Shown: positions 8,700 to 16,944, counted from the stretch's first letter. The stretch: 64,000 nucleotides of DNA from Enterococcus larvae (GCF_017830045.1 NZ_JAEDXU010000001.1:744001-808000); one strand, 5' to 3'. The notes: a model not told the origin generated them from the sequence alone. Numbers and translations are program-made.

Positions 8700-9938
8700 A
8701 TGACTTTACCAAACTTTGATAATTTATTACAAAAATATGCTCGTCTGATTTCAGAAATCGGTGTAAATGTACAAAAGGGGCAAACAATTGTACTTCAAAT
8801 TGCCGTTGATCAAGCACCGCTAGCTAGAGCAATCACCAAAGAAGCTTATGAACTGGGTGCAGCTGAAGTAATTGTTCAATGGACAGATGATGCCATTCAA
8901 AGACAATTTCTGACTCACGCAGACCAAAAATACTTAGAATCAGTACCTACTTACAAGGCAGATCAAATCAATGATTGGATCGAACGTGAAGTGAGCAGAA
9001 TCAACATTGTTTCCTCTAATCCTGATGCTTTAGCCGGTGTTGATCCGGAGCGTGTGGCTTTGTATCAATCAGTTTCAGGGAAATCAATGCTTGGGCTAAG
9101 AAAACTGACTCAAGCAAATAAAATCAGTTGGGTCGTTGCGGCGGCTGCCGGATCGGATTGGGCGGCAATGGTCTTTCCAGAGCTGAAATCAAACGATGAA
9201 CAAGTCGATGCACTTTGGAATCAAATTTTCAAAACGACAAGAGTTTATGAAGAAGACCCTGTTGCCGCTTGGACAAAGCATGATGAATTATTAACTGCTA
9301 AAGCTGCCGAGCTGAACAAAGAACAGTTTACTTCCCTTCACTATACTGCTCCTGGAACAGATTTAACGATCGGTTTACCTAAAAATCATATATGGGAAGG
9401 CCCGGGAAGTCATAATGCTCGCGGCGACCTCTTCATGGCAAATATGCCTACAGAAGAAGTCTTTACAGCACCTGATTCTCATCGTGTTGATGGATATATT
9501 TCCAGTACAAGACCCTTAAGCTATGCAGGTACAACTATTTCCGGTATGAAATTTACCTTCAAGGATGGACAGGTAGTCGATTTCTCAGCTGAAAAAGGAC
9601 AAGATGTTCTTGAAAGACTGCTGGCAACGGATGATGGGGCAAAACGACTGGGTGAAGTTGCTTTGGTTCCAGATCCTTCTCCTATTTCTCAATCTGGATT
9701 GATTTTTTATAATACGTTGTTTGATGAGAATGCATCAAATCATTTGGCTCTTGGCTCCGCCTATGCGTTCAATATCGAAAACGGAACGACAATGAGCGAA
9801 GAAGAACTCATTGCTGCCGGTTTGAACCGTAGTCAGACACATGTGGACTTCATGGTTGGATCTGCAAAAATGGATATTGACGGCATTAAAAAAGATGGAA
9901 CAAAAGTTCCTGTTTTCCGTAATGGAGATTGGGCCTGA
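8700..9938 (+). CDS. Aminopeptidase, M29 family (AmpS/PepS-like)
   Basis: This 412-residue protein matches the length of thermophilic-type metalloaminopeptidases (AmpS, PepS). They release N-terminal residues from peptides in the cytoplasm using two metal ions. Family hallmarks include GVNVQKGQTIVLQ near the N-terminus, the metal-ligand segments HIWEGPGSHNARGD and NMPTEEVFTAPDSHRVDG, and LALGSAYAFNIENG plus THVDFMVGSAKMDIDG near the C-terminus. AAGGAGG lies 7 nt before the ATG. It is a single gene ended by a strong terminator. Substrate preference cannot be read from the sequence. Confidence 0.9.
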   Translation: MTLPNFDNLLQKYARLISEIGVNVQKGQTIVLQIAVDQAPLARAITKEAYELGAAEVIVQWTDDAIQRQFLTHADQKYLESVPTYKADQINDWIEREVSRINIVSSNPDALAGVDPERVALYQSVSGKSMLGLRKLTQANKISWVVAAAAGSDWAAMVFPELKSNDEQVDALWNQIFKTTRVYEEDPVAAWTKHDELLTAKAAELNKEQFTSLHYTAPGTDLTIGLPKNHIWEGPGSHNARGDLFMANMPTEEVFTAPDSHRVDGYISSTRPLSYAGTTISGMKFTFKDGQVVDFSAEKGQDVLERLLATDDGAKRLGEVALVPDPSPISQSGLIFYNTLFDENASNHLALGSAYAFNIENGTTMSEEELIAAGLNRSQTHVDFMVGSAKMDIDGIKKDGTKVPVFRNGDWA

Positions 9939-9940
9939 TT

Positions 9941-9987
9941 AAAAAAAACGCTGAAAAGCTTTCCTTTGAGAGCTTTCCGGCGTTTTT
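9941..9987 (+). terminator. Rho-independent terminator
   Basis: AAACGCTGAAAAGCT pairs imperfectly with AGCTTTCCGGCGTTT, flanked by A- and T-runs, immediately after the aminopeptidase stop. Confidence 0.85.
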
Positions 9988-10094
9988 TTCTATCATTAAA
10001 AGGATATTTCTTCCTCTAAAAAGAAATGAGAGCATTGTATCTGAAAATCAAAAACCGCGTTATAATATAAGAGAGATAAAAGGAGGGATTCATC

Positions 10095-10118
10095 ATGGGA
10101 ATCTGGACAGAAGCCTAA
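10095..10118 (+). CDS. Seven-codon leader peptide (MGIWTEA)
   Basis: A complete ORF encoding Met-Gly-Ile-Trp-Thr-Glu-Ala sits 8 nt after a strong AAAGGAGGG ribosome site and downstream of TATAAT (10061-10066). It stops 72 nt before the hydrolase start. Its position ahead of competing hairpins that can mask the hydrolase ribosome site suggests a regulatory leader rather than a functional peptide. Translation of the ORF is not proven. Confidence 0.45.
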   Translation: MGIWTEA

Positions 10119-10120
10119 TT

Positions 10121-10184
10121 GTAAGGCTGCTATCATCAACTACGCCTTACTAATCAACCTGATCACTCACAAAAATTAGGAGGC
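10121..10184 (+). promoter_or_regulatory. Candidate translational attenuator
   Basis: Segment 1 (GTAAGGC, 10121-10127) pairs perfectly with segment 2 (GCCTTAC, 10144-10150). Segment 2, extended to 10154 (GCCTTACTAAT), can instead pair with segment 3 (ATTAGGAGGC, 10175-10184) through 4 + 5 bp around a small internal loop. Segment 3 contains the hydrolase AGGAGG (10178-10183). The two helices exclude each other. A ribosome at the leader stop would cover segment 1 and favour the masking helix. The regulatory reading is inference. Confidence 0.45.
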
Positions 10185-10190
10185 AAAACC

Positions 10191-10943
10191 ATGACTTACT
10201 TTACGTATCAATCAAAACAAATCTATTTTGAAGAAATCGGAAACGGCGCACCACTGCTTATGCTCCATGGAAATACAGCATCTGCAAAGATGTTTGATTT
10301 ACTGCTGCCTTTATATACAGAGCAGTTCCGTGTGATTTTGATCGATTTTCTTGGTAATGGCCGATCAGAACGAATCGAAGCATTTCCCAAAGACCTCTGG
10401 TATGATCAGTCATTACAGGTCATTGCTCTACTTGAGCATCTTGGCTATGATAAGGTCAACCTATTGGGAACTAGCGGTGGTGCTTGGACGGCAATCAATG
10501 CAGCGCTTGAGCGCCCTGACTTAATCGATAAAATTGTCGCTGACAGCTTTGACGGGCGAAGCCTGAACAAGCATTTTAGTGAGAACCTTATTGCAGATCG
10601 TGCTTTTGCTCGCCAGGATACAATGAGCAGGCAATTCTACGAGTGGTGTCAGGGAGACGATTGGGAAACTATCGTGGATCTAGATACAGAAATACTGATC
10701 GACTATCAAAAAGAGAATATACCGCCCCTCCATCAGCCTATTGAAAAGCTGCAGCTGCCTGTGCTGCTTATAGCCAGCAAAGAAGATGCTCTTCTTCGAG
10801 ACGATATTGAAGAGGAGTTCAGAGAAATATGTGCCCTTCTTCCAAATGCTGAAAGCCATGTATTCCCGACTGGTGGACATCCGGCTATCGCAACCAATGC
10901 AGAGGAGACAGCCGCATTGGTTCGGAATTTCGTGATTTGCTAA
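10191..10943 (+). CDS. Alpha/beta hydrolase
   Basis: This 250-residue single-domain hydrolase has an oxyanion region LLMLHGNTASA (about 22-32), VILIDFLGNGRSE (49-61), the nucleophile elbow LLGTSGGAW (about 91-99, Ser in G-T-S-G-G), an acid in LLIASKEDALLRDD, and the histidine in FPTGGHPAIAT near the C-terminus. There is no signal peptide, so it is cytoplasmic. The substrate is unknown; esterase or peptidase-like family members are possible. It has its own promoter, a leader ORF and a masked ribosome site upstream, and terminators downstream. Confidence 0.85.
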   Translation: MTYFTYQSKQIYFEEIGNGAPLLMLHGNTASAKMFDLLLPLYTEQFRVILIDFLGNGRSERIEAFPKDLWYDQSLQVIALLEHLGYDKVNLLGTSGGAWTAINAALERPDLIDKIVADSFDGRSLNKHFSENLIADRAFARQDTMSRQFYEWCQGDDWETIVDLDTEILIDYQKENIPPLHQPIEKLQLPVLLIASKEDALLRDDIEEEFREICALLPNAESHVFPTGGHPAIATNAEETAALVRNFVIC

Positions 10944-10953
10944 TCAACTAAAG

Positions 10954-10989
10954 CAGAGCTTTTGTCAGATATTGACTGGCTCTGTTTTT
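10954..10989 (+). terminator. Rho-independent terminator
   Basis: CAGAGC (10954) and GCTCTG pair around an inner GTCA/TGAC helix, followed by five T, just after the hydrolase stop. Confidence 0.75.
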
Positions 10990-10998
10990 CTATTTTGT

Positions 10999-11043
10999 AA
11001 AACCTTACACTTTCTCGCAAGAATTGTAAGGTTTTCCTTTTTT
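10999..11043 (+). terminator. Second terminator-like hairpin
   Basis: AAAACCTTACA and TGTAAGGTTTT form a perfect 11-bp stem followed by a C/T-rich tail of several T. It isolates the hydrolase from the next gene. Confidence 0.7.
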
Positions 11044-11095
11044 GCCTTTGCTACACTGTAGATAACAAAGACAAATGGAAAAGGAGCAAACAACC

Positions 11096-11599
11096 ATGGA
11101 CTATAGAATTGAAAAATTAGAAACATTCAAAATCGCAGGCTTCGCTATCCACTCTACCAATGCTTGGCTGAAAGGAATGAGAGACTGTCCTGCTTTCTGG
11201 AAGAAAATCATCAAGGAAGAAAAAAATGAACAGCTAGTCCCTTTGATCAATAGAAAGCCGTTTGGATTGCTTGGAGCCAGCGTGTATAATGTAGACAGTA
11301 CTGATCCAAAGAAATTTGATTATTATATCGCTGCTGCGACGACTCAGGAAACACCTGCGGGAATGAGCGACTATACGGTTCCTGCGATGACTTGGGCAGT
11401 CTTCCCCTGCACCAGAAAGACATCCGGTAAAACACAAATGGCTATAGTAAAAAATTGGGCACCAACTTCCGATTATATTCTTCTCAATACTGGATATGCC
11501 TCTGGAAAAATGACCTCTGCGGCTCCCGATCTTGAAGTGTATGGTATGGGCGACGATGTAGAAATTTGGGTGCCTGTAAAAGAAAAAAGTGAGGGATAA
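11096..11599 (+). CDS. Stand-alone GyrI-like effector-binding protein
   Basis: This 167-residue protein consists of the GyrI-like small-molecule-binding fold found at the C-terminus of many AraC/MerR regulators, without any DNA-binding domain. The conserved segments are KPFGLLGASVYN, FDYYIAAATT and PAMTWAVFPC, ending with DLEVYGMGDDVEIWVPV. Nearly the same segments recur in the C-terminal half of the next gene, which starts 4 bp after this stop, so the pair probably arose by domain duplication and is cotranscribed. It may bind the same ligand as its neighbour. ATG 11096 is preferred because AAGGAG precedes it; ATG 11075 lies ahead of that site. Confidence 0.8.
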   Translation: MDYRIEKLETFKIAGFAIHSTNAWLKGMRDCPAFWKKIIKEEKNEQLVPLINRKPFGLLGASVYNVDSTDPKKFDYYIAAATTQETPAGMSDYTVPAMTWAVFPCTRKTSGKTQMAIVKNWAPTSDYILLNTGYASGKMTSAAPDLEVYGMGDDVEIWVPVKEKSEG

Positions 11600-11602
11600 T
11601 AA

Positions 11603-12454
11603 ATGAAAAATTGGTTTGACAGCTTAAACGAAATAATTACTTATATTGAAAATAATCTCGAAGAAGAAATTTCTTATGATGAGCTGAGTAAAATGATGGG
11701 CTACTCCATTTATCATCTTCAACGATTGTTTCTAATGGTTGCAGGTGTATCACTTTCTGAATATATTCGCTGCCGACGCTTATCAAAAGCAGCACAGGAG
11801 CTGATCAGTCAAAACAGCAAAATCATTGACCTTGCTTATAAATACGGCTATAGCTCTCCTACCTCATTTAACCGAGCTTTCAAAGCCTTTCATGGAGTAA
11901 CACCTAAGGAACTGAAAAAGGATAGTGTAGTGATCAAGGCCTATCCACCGCTTACGTTCGAACTATCCATCAAAGGTGCCAGCAGCCTTGACTACCGTGT
12001 TGTTCATACGGAGGCCTTCAAAATAGTTGGAAAAAAAATCCATACAACCATGGAGAACGGCATCAGCTATCGAGAACTGCCTGAGTTTTGGCAGCAAATA
12101 CAACAAAATGGTGAGATTCCCGGAATCCTCAGCTTGATGAACCAGCAGCCAATGGGGTTATTAGGCGTCAGCGACTACAACCCTAATTTAGATCAAAGTG
12201 AATTTGATTACTATATTGCCGCAGCGACCACCTTACCTACACCTGAAGGATATGAGGAACTAACGATTCCGGCAGCTACTTGGGCGGCTTTCCCTCATAA
12301 GCTGACAAATCCTGAAGATATGCAGAAGTTCCAGCATCAAATCGTTATGGACTGGCTTCCTTCCAGCGGCTATCAATTTGCCTTTGGACCAGATCTTGAG
12401 GTCTATGGTAAAGACGATACATTGGAAACATGGATTCCTGTAACAGAAAATTAG
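11603..12454 (+). CDS. AraC family regulator with GyrI-like domain
   Basis: This 283-residue protein has an N-terminal AraC/XylS double helix-turn-helix (about 10-105): YDELSKMMGYSIYHLQRLF is the first motif and IIDLAYKYGYSSPTSFNRAF the second. It is followed by a GyrI-like effector domain (about 125-283) with MGLLGVSDYN, FDYYIAAATT and PAATWAAFPH. This domain order, with the HTH first, resembles Rob and BltR-like regulators that respond to toxic or amphipathic compounds. The gene follows a stand-alone copy of the same effector domain. Targets are unknown, and no efflux gene is next to it. Confidence 0.88.
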   Translation: MKNWFDSLNEIITYIENNLEEEISYDELSKMMGYSIYHLQRLFLMVAGVSLSEYIRCRRLSKAAQELISQNSKIIDLAYKYGYSSPTSFNRAFKAFHGVTPKELKKDSVVIKAYPPLTFELSIKGASSLDYRVVHTEAFKIVGKKIHTTMENGISYRELPEFWQQIQQNGEIPGILSLMNQQPMGLLGVSDYNPNLDQSEFDYYIAAATTLPTPEGYEELTIPAATWAAFPHKLTNPEDMQKFQHQIVMDWLPSSGYQFAFGPDLEVYGKDDTLETWIPVTEN

Positions 12455-12476
12455 ATAACTTACCTTTAGAAAATAG

Positions 12477-12526
12477 ATACTCCACACCTAGGACACGCTT
12501 TGTCTGTCGCTGTGGGGTATTTTTTA
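12477..12526 (+). terminator. Rho-independent terminator
   Basis: ATACTCCACA pairs with TGTGGGGTAT (one G-T pair) around a 24-nt loop and is followed by a run of T, ending the gyrI-like/araC transcript. Confidence 0.75.
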
Positions 12527-12527
12527 A

Positions 12528-12582
12528 TTGACAAACAGTCTAATTAGACTATAATAATAAAATGTAATAGTCTAGTTAGACC
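12528..12582 (+). promoter_or_regulatory. Promoter with paired operator palindromes
   Basis: TTGACA (12528-12533) and TATAAT (12550-12555) are 16 bp apart. The perfect palindrome AGTCTAATTAGACT (12537-12550) fills the spacer. A second copy, AGTCTAGTTAGACC (12569-12582), is centred 32 bp downstream, about three helical turns away and near the transcription start. This is the geometry of two dimeric repressor sites on one DNA face. The PadR-type regulator downstream is the natural candidate to bind it. Confidence 0.65.
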
Positions 12583-12677
12583 AAACAATTGATTCACAGT
12601 TCAATAATATGCTTGCATGTCGGCCAACAGCCCTCTTAGCATACAGTAAAGAGAAGACGTAAACCGCTAAAGTAAAT

Positions 12678-12706
12678 AAGCTGAAAACAGCGAATCATTT
12701 TTCAGC
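12678..12706 (+). other. Leader hairpin before the esterase gene
   Basis: AGCTGAAAA and TTTTCAGCT can form a 9-bp stem with an 11-nt loop, ending about 10 nt before the weak GGAAGGA ribosome site. There is no T-run, so it is not a terminator. It may stabilise the RNA or modulate translation. Confidence 0.3.
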
Positions 12707-12731
12707 TGAGTAATGGAAGGACGGAAAGAAG

Positions 12732-13574
12732 ATGCATTCATTTTTAATGATAGGTCAGTCAAATATGGCCGGACGAGGATTTCTTCATGAGGTAACGCCA
12801 ATTTATAACGAAAAGATACACATGCTGAGAAACGGCAGATGGCAGATGATGGTTGAACCGATCAATTATGATCGACCTGTTTCCGGAGTCAGCCTAGCAG
12901 CTTCATTCGCAGATACATGGAGTCAGGAGAATTCTGAAGACACGATTGGGTTGATTCCTTGCGCTGAGGGCGGTAGTACATTAGATGAATGGGCAGTTGA
13001 CGGCCCATTGTTCAAGCATGCAGTCAGTGAAGCAAGATTTGCCATGGAGGGCAGTATACTTACTGGGATTTTGTGGCATCAAGGAGAAAGCGACAGCAGC
13101 AACGGTAATTACAAGGACTACTACCAAAAATTACTTACGATCATTGAAGCACTTCGAAAAGAACTAAATGCTCCAACAGTACCGCTTATTATTGGCGGTT
13201 TAGGAGATTATCTTGGTAAAAAGGGTTTTGGAACCTATGCGACAGAACATGAGCTTATTAATCAAGAATTAGAACGATTCGCTTCTGAGCAGGATAATTG
13301 CTACTTTGTCACAGCAGCTGGTTTAACTGCAAATCCTGACGGTATCCATCTTGATGCCGCCTCACAACGAATATTTGGTTTACGCTATTACGAAGCTTAT
13401 GCTATGCTGGATCACGTTACTGCTCCTTTAGAAGACGAAGAAAAGCGCAGCCAGTCAATTAAACAAGTACATACTGCTGCTGAAAAGCTCTATCTAGCCA
13501 GTATGGATTTCGCCCTTGGTAAAATCACCTATGAGGAATTTAATGCACGGATGGTTCAAATCAACAGCAAGTAA
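12732..13574 (+). CDS. SGNH-fold carbohydrate esterase (sialate O-acetylesterase/acetylxylan esterase-like)
   Basis: This 280-residue hydrolase has the block I nucleophile MIGQSNMAG (about 6-14, Ser10), the block III segment LWHQGESD (about 110-117) and the catalytic DGIHLD (Asp-x-x-His) near residue 213. These place it in the CE6/DUF303-type family that removes acetyl groups from sugars. No signal peptide is present, so it acts inside the cell, perhaps on imported oligosaccharides. Residues from about 235 form a helical C-terminal extension not needed for the fold. It precedes a PadR regulator, and the promoter has two operator palindromes, so expression is probably inducible. Confidence 0.82.
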   Translation: MHSFLMIGQSNMAGRGFLHEVTPIYNEKIHMLRNGRWQMMVEPINYDRPVSGVSLAASFADTWSQENSEDTIGLIPCAEGGSTLDEWAVDGPLFKHAVSEARFAMEGSILTGILWHQGESDSSNGNYKDYYQKLLTIIEALRKELNAPTVPLIIGGLGDYLGKKGFGTYATEHELINQELERFASEQDNCYFVTAAGLTANPDGIHLDAASQRIFGLRYYEAYAMLDHVTAPLEDEEKRSQSIKQVHTAAEKLYLASMDFALGKITYEEFNARMVQINSK

Positions 13575-13630
13575 CTCCATAATGAAAATATCCTGTAACT
13601 AACAACATTTATCGAGAAGGGGTTGTTCTT

Positions 13631-14143
13631 TTGATACCATTACTTATTTTGGGTTTGCTAAAACAGAACCCGGGATCACACGGCTATGAACTGCTGGCTT
13701 TGATGAAAGAAAGACATTATAAATATATTGTCAATTTCACTAAAGGGTCGTTTTACTACAATCTTCAGCAGCTGGAAGAAAAGAAGCAAATCAAAAAAAT
13801 CGATTCTTCCCACGACAGCAATAGGGAAACACATGATTATGTCATTACAGAAGATGGCAATAGAGAGTTCGAAAGGCTCATGGAAAAATATGGTGCACAA
13901 ACAGATTATATCAACCTTTCTTTTTACGCCGCTATGCTGTTCACTGATGAATATGATCATGAAGATATGAGGAAGCTGATTCAGACTCAAATCGATCAGA
14001 CCCAGAAAAAAATTTCTGCACTGAATGAATCCCTTGAGCAAAACGAGAACCTACAGCCCTCATTCAGAAAAATGCTGGAAAATTCCCGCTCTCATCATTT
14101 AGTCAATGTTCAATGGTTTGAAGAATTACTTAAGGACAATTGA
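13631..14143 (+). CDS. PadR family transcriptional regulator
   Basis: This 170-residue protein has the PadR winged helix at residues 1-80: LLILGLLKQNPGSHGYELLALM, then FTKGSFYYNLQQLEEKKQI, followed by a helical C-terminal dimer domain (about 95-170, VirR-like). The start is TTG 13631, 8-9 nt after GAAGGGG. It follows the esterase gene by 56 bp with no terminator between them, so it is probably in the same transcript and controls the operator pair at 12537-12582. The ligand is unknown. Confidence 0.85.
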   Translation: MIPLLILGLLKQNPGSHGYELLALMKERHYKYIVNFTKGSFYYNLQQLEEKKQIKKIDSSHDSNRETHDYVITEDGNREFERLMEKYGAQTDYINLSFYAAMLFTDEYDHEDMRKLIQTQIDQTQKKISALNESLEQNENLQPSFRKMLENSRSHHLVNVQWFEELLKDN

Positions 14144-14150
14144 AGACAGA

Positions 14151-14190
14151 AAAAGAGTTTGGACAAAAAAGTCCCAAACTCTTTTCTTTT
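14151..14190 (+). terminator. Rho-independent terminator
   Basis: AAAAGAGTTTGGGAC-type arms (14151-14165 and 14171-14186) form a long stem with a short A loop and end in T-rich sequence. It closes the esterase/padR unit. Its GGGAC core resembles the intergenic repeat family. The following 250 bases to 14438 show no gene. Confidence 0.8.
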
Positions 14191-14438
14191 TAAAACCGAA
14201 ATAAACGGTATCACAAAGCTCTTCCACGCTTCTAAGATTGGAGCATAGGCCTTCAATTCTTAATAGCATTGCCATTTAGAGCTTAGTGAAATCAGAACAC
14301 CGTCTCGTGAGAACCGTAGATGCAGAAGTAACTTCTTATTGTCTACCATCACTGCTCTACTTACATCATAAGCAAAGCAGATGATGAAAAGTTCCTACTT
14401 GTGCTTGCAGTTTATCATTTCCGACCCAATCTCTTACT

Positions 14439-14915
14439 CTAATTCTGCTCTAATATCTCGACATATTTCTGAATCAGTGGGCTTTCTGCGGTAAAATCAG
14501 CCTTCTTATTGATCTCTTTCAGGTTGCTTAACAGTTCTTTAACTGGTTTCTCTCCAGTGAGATCTGTCCATAGTGTTGACTTTAGTTCTCCCTTATCAAG
14601 AATCTCAACTCCGGAAATAAAACCAAATCCCGTCAATAAGACAAAGAATCGACTTGAATCTGTTCCATAAATATCAAGCTCCTTCGACCATAAAAGATAA
14701 CCTACAAATGAGCCTTCTCCCATCTTGAAAGGAAATACTCTTGTATCTTTAAAAGCCAGATTTGTAAATTCCTTCATGTAGAAGCTGCCCATTTCAGAGC
14801 TGATTTTCTCACTAAGCTCCAAATGCTCACCATTCATCCTATAGTAATCATTATAGGCATTTGCCAACAAGTCTTTCAGCTTTTTCTCTAATATTGGGTC
14901 CACTTGTGTATTCAA
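14439..14915 (-). CDS. Uncharacterised cytoplasmic protein
   Basis: I do not recognise this 158-residue protein. It has no signal peptide or membrane helix. The N-terminal 45 residues and C-terminal 35 residues look helical and charged. The centre (about 50-115) alternates hydrophobic strands, including VFPFKMGEGSFVGYLLW and FFVLLTGFGFISGVEIL, suggesting a small alpha/beta domain. The start is TTG 14915 with AAAGGAGAG 5 nt upstream. It is the last gene of a minus-strand group after the histidine kinase, but the 180-bp gap gives little reason to link their functions. Confidence 0.6.
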   Translation of the reverse strand: MNTQVDPILEKKLKDLLANAYNDYYRMNGEHLELSEKISSEMGSFYMKEFTNLAFKDTRVFPFKMGEGSFVGYLLWSKELDIYGTDSSRFFVLLTGFGFISGVEILDKGELKSTLWTDLTGEKPVKELLSNLKEINKKADFTAESPLIQKYVEILEQN

Positions 14916-15097
14916 CGCGACTCTCCTTTACTTTCTAACGACTTTTTCAATCCCTTTTTAGAACTGTTTTCTTCGCTTCATTATAGCATAACAGACAATG
15001 GCTACGACAACCCACCTTTCAGCAAGAACAGGAATCCATACCTTCCTCCTGTAAGGAACACAAGTAAAAGTCAATCCCCTGAGTATCTCAAAACTGG

Positions 15098-16192
15098 CTA
15101 ATTCCGATCTTCCTTATCACTCAAAAAAACATGGAAAATTGTTCCTTTTCCTATCTTGCTGGAAACGGTAATGTCCCCATCATGGGCTTTGATAACCTGC
15201 TTGACTACAAACAATCCTAATCCCTTGCTTTGCTCTTGCTCCTTAGTACTAAAATATTTATCAAAAATACGTCCAGCAGCTCTCTCAGTTAATCCGTCCC
15301 CATCATCTGCGATTTCTATGCAAATCTGCTTCGCTCTTTGTTCCACCCTAACTGTGATTCTCGTACCCTTTGGATTATGCTCAACAGCATTCATCAATAA
15401 ATTATGCATAGCTCTACGCATCAGTTCCTCATCCAGCACCATCATTTTTCTGCTAATCGAGGGGACATATTCAATAACATATTTTTCAGCTTTTGGATCA
15501 TTGACTACATCAGCAAGAATATTTTGAAGAAAAGAAATGAGCTCTATTTGAGAATAACGTAGTTGCTGATTCCCTACTGCCTCAAAAAAGAACGTAAGAT
15601 TCAGTTCATTGATCAATTCCTCGATATAAACGCCTTTCTTATAGATTTCACTTATATAAGTCGTTCTTTCCTGCTCGCTGAACTGATGGTTTTCATTCAA
15701 CAAAAGTGAAGAATAGCCATTAATGTAGGAAAGGGGTGTTTTCAAATCATGAGAAACGCCGGCAATCCAATCATTTTTGGCTTGATCCAGCTCCTCCTGC
15801 TCATTATCAGCTTGTTCCAGTCCTTTCCCCAAAGCTGCTATATTCAAAATGACTTCCTGATATAAGAAATAATACCATTTGATTTTTCCATCTTTCATGA
15901 ATCCTGCAGCTGCAGTATTGTACTTTCCATGGGATAATTCGTTGATTGTCCGAATAATTCGCGAAAGCGGCTGAACAATAAACACGCTAAACAACAGACC
16001 GCCTGTAGCAAAACAGAAAATGAAAACCAGTATATTAGCGATTGTGACGCTTTCATACGACAGCATGACAAATCCATTCGGATTAATCAGTGTATTAAGA
16101 AAGGTAAACAAAAAAAGAAAGTAAATAAGAAAAAGAAACAAGCCTGCTGTACAGTATAAGATAAAGCGCATATGCAGATTCTTCATTACCAT
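15098..16192 (-). CDS. Sensor histidine kinase
   Basis: This 364-residue kinase has two N-terminal membrane helices (about 10-33 and 52-72) with only a short extracytoplasmic loop, so it probably senses events in or at the membrane. A HAMP-like linker is followed by the dimerisation box GVSHDLKTPLSY with phosphoacceptor His148. The ATP-binding domain has the N box NLLMNAVEHNPKG, the G1 box DDGDGL and the G2 box KGLGLFVV. Its ATG overlaps the last codons of the response regulator gene by 7 bp, so the two are translationally coupled. The divergent lipoprotein gene is a plausible target. Confidence 0.9.
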   Translation of the reverse strand: MVMKNLHMRFILYCTAGLFLFLIYFLFLFTFLNTLINPNGFVMLSYESVTIANILVFIFCFATGGLLFSVFIVQPLSRIIRTINELSHGKYNTAAAGFMKDGKIKWYYFLYQEVILNIAALGKGLEQADNEQEELDQAKNDWIAGVSHDLKTPLSYINGYSSLLLNENHQFSEQERTTYISEIYKKGVYIEELINELNLTFFFEAVGNQQLRYSQIELISFLQNILADVVNDPKAEKYVIEYVPSISRKMMVLDEELMRRAMHNLLMNAVEHNPKGTRITVRVEQRAKQICIEIADDGDGLTERAAGRIFDKYFSTKEQEQSKGLGLFVVKQVIKAHDGDITVSSKIGKGTIFHVFLSDKEDRN

Positions 16193-16944
16193 TCCTCTCC
16201 TGTCGGCGGAATAAACTTATAGCCGATCCCTCGAAGATTTGTTATCACCTTGTAAGGCTTGCTTTCATCCTTAAGCTTCTTTCTCAGCTTAGAGATATGG
16301 ATCGTCACGGTCTTTTCATCGCCGTATTCGGATACGCCCCAAACAGCCTCGTATAAATGAGCAGTCGTAAACACCTTATTCGGATGCTTGCAAAAGAATT
16401 CCATTAGTTCTAGTTCCTTCGCTGTACAAAGGATCTCTCTTCCCTCTACATTAAGTACCGCACAGGACATATCTAAAGAAATCGATCCATACTGATATAG
16501 CTTTTCGCTTTCTGATGATACCTGTACAGAGGAACGATCAAGCTGTCGGCGACGAAAAATTGCTTTGATTCTGGCAACAAGCTCCATTGTATTAAAGGGT
16601 TTTGTGATGTAATCATCTCCTCCAATAGCAAAGCCGGACAGCTTATCATAGTCGCTGGTTCTTGCTGTCAAAAAAATGATTGGTGCTGTTGTATAACGAC
16701 GAATTTCCGTACACAATTCAAACCCTGAATAGTCCGGCAGCATGATATCCAAAAGAATCAAATCAAAATGATTATTTTTTATAGATAGAAGCGCCTCTTC
16801 TCCAGTTTCCGCAGTCATGATTTCTTGGTATCCCTCTTTATTCAATGTGATCTTTACCAAGGTCAGTAAACCATGTTCATCATCTATGATCAGAATTTTT
16901 TCTGAATGAGTCAATTGATTCTTGTTGATAGCTCTTTCCTCCAT
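16186..16944 (-). CDS. OmpR/PhoB family response regulator
   Basis: This 252-residue regulator has a receiver domain (about 16-130) with the acidic pair DDE (21-23), phosphoacceptor Asp66 in LILLDIMLP, the switch threonine in FLTAR and the lysine in TKPF. A winged-helix DNA-binding domain follows (about 150-245) with ELMEFFCKHPNKVFT and VTIHISKLRKKL. It carries an extra N-terminal tail of about 14 residues compared with most family members. It is upstream of and coupled to the sensor kinase gene. The divergent 130-bp interval to the lipoprotein gene contains spaced TTTAC/TTCAC/TTTAC motifs that could be its binding site. Confidence 0.92.
   Translation of the reverse strand: MEERAINKNQLTHSEKILIIDDEHGLLTLVKITLNKEGYQEIMTAETGEEALLSIKNNHFDLILLDIMLPDYSGFELCTEIRRYTTAPIIFLTARTSDYDKLSGFAIGGDDYITKPFNTMELVARIKAIFRRRQLDRSSVQVSSESEKLYQYGSISLDMSCAVLNVEGREILCTAKELELMEFFCKHPNKVFTTAHLYEAVWGVSEYGDEKTVTIHISKLRKKLKDESKPYKVITNLRGIGYKFIPPTGEEW

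Noticed and set aside
9929-10153. Plus-strand frame of 74 codons overlapping the aminopeptidase stop
   Set aside because: It crosses the terminator and the leader region in another frame; the 7-codon leader with its strong ribosome site is a better reading.
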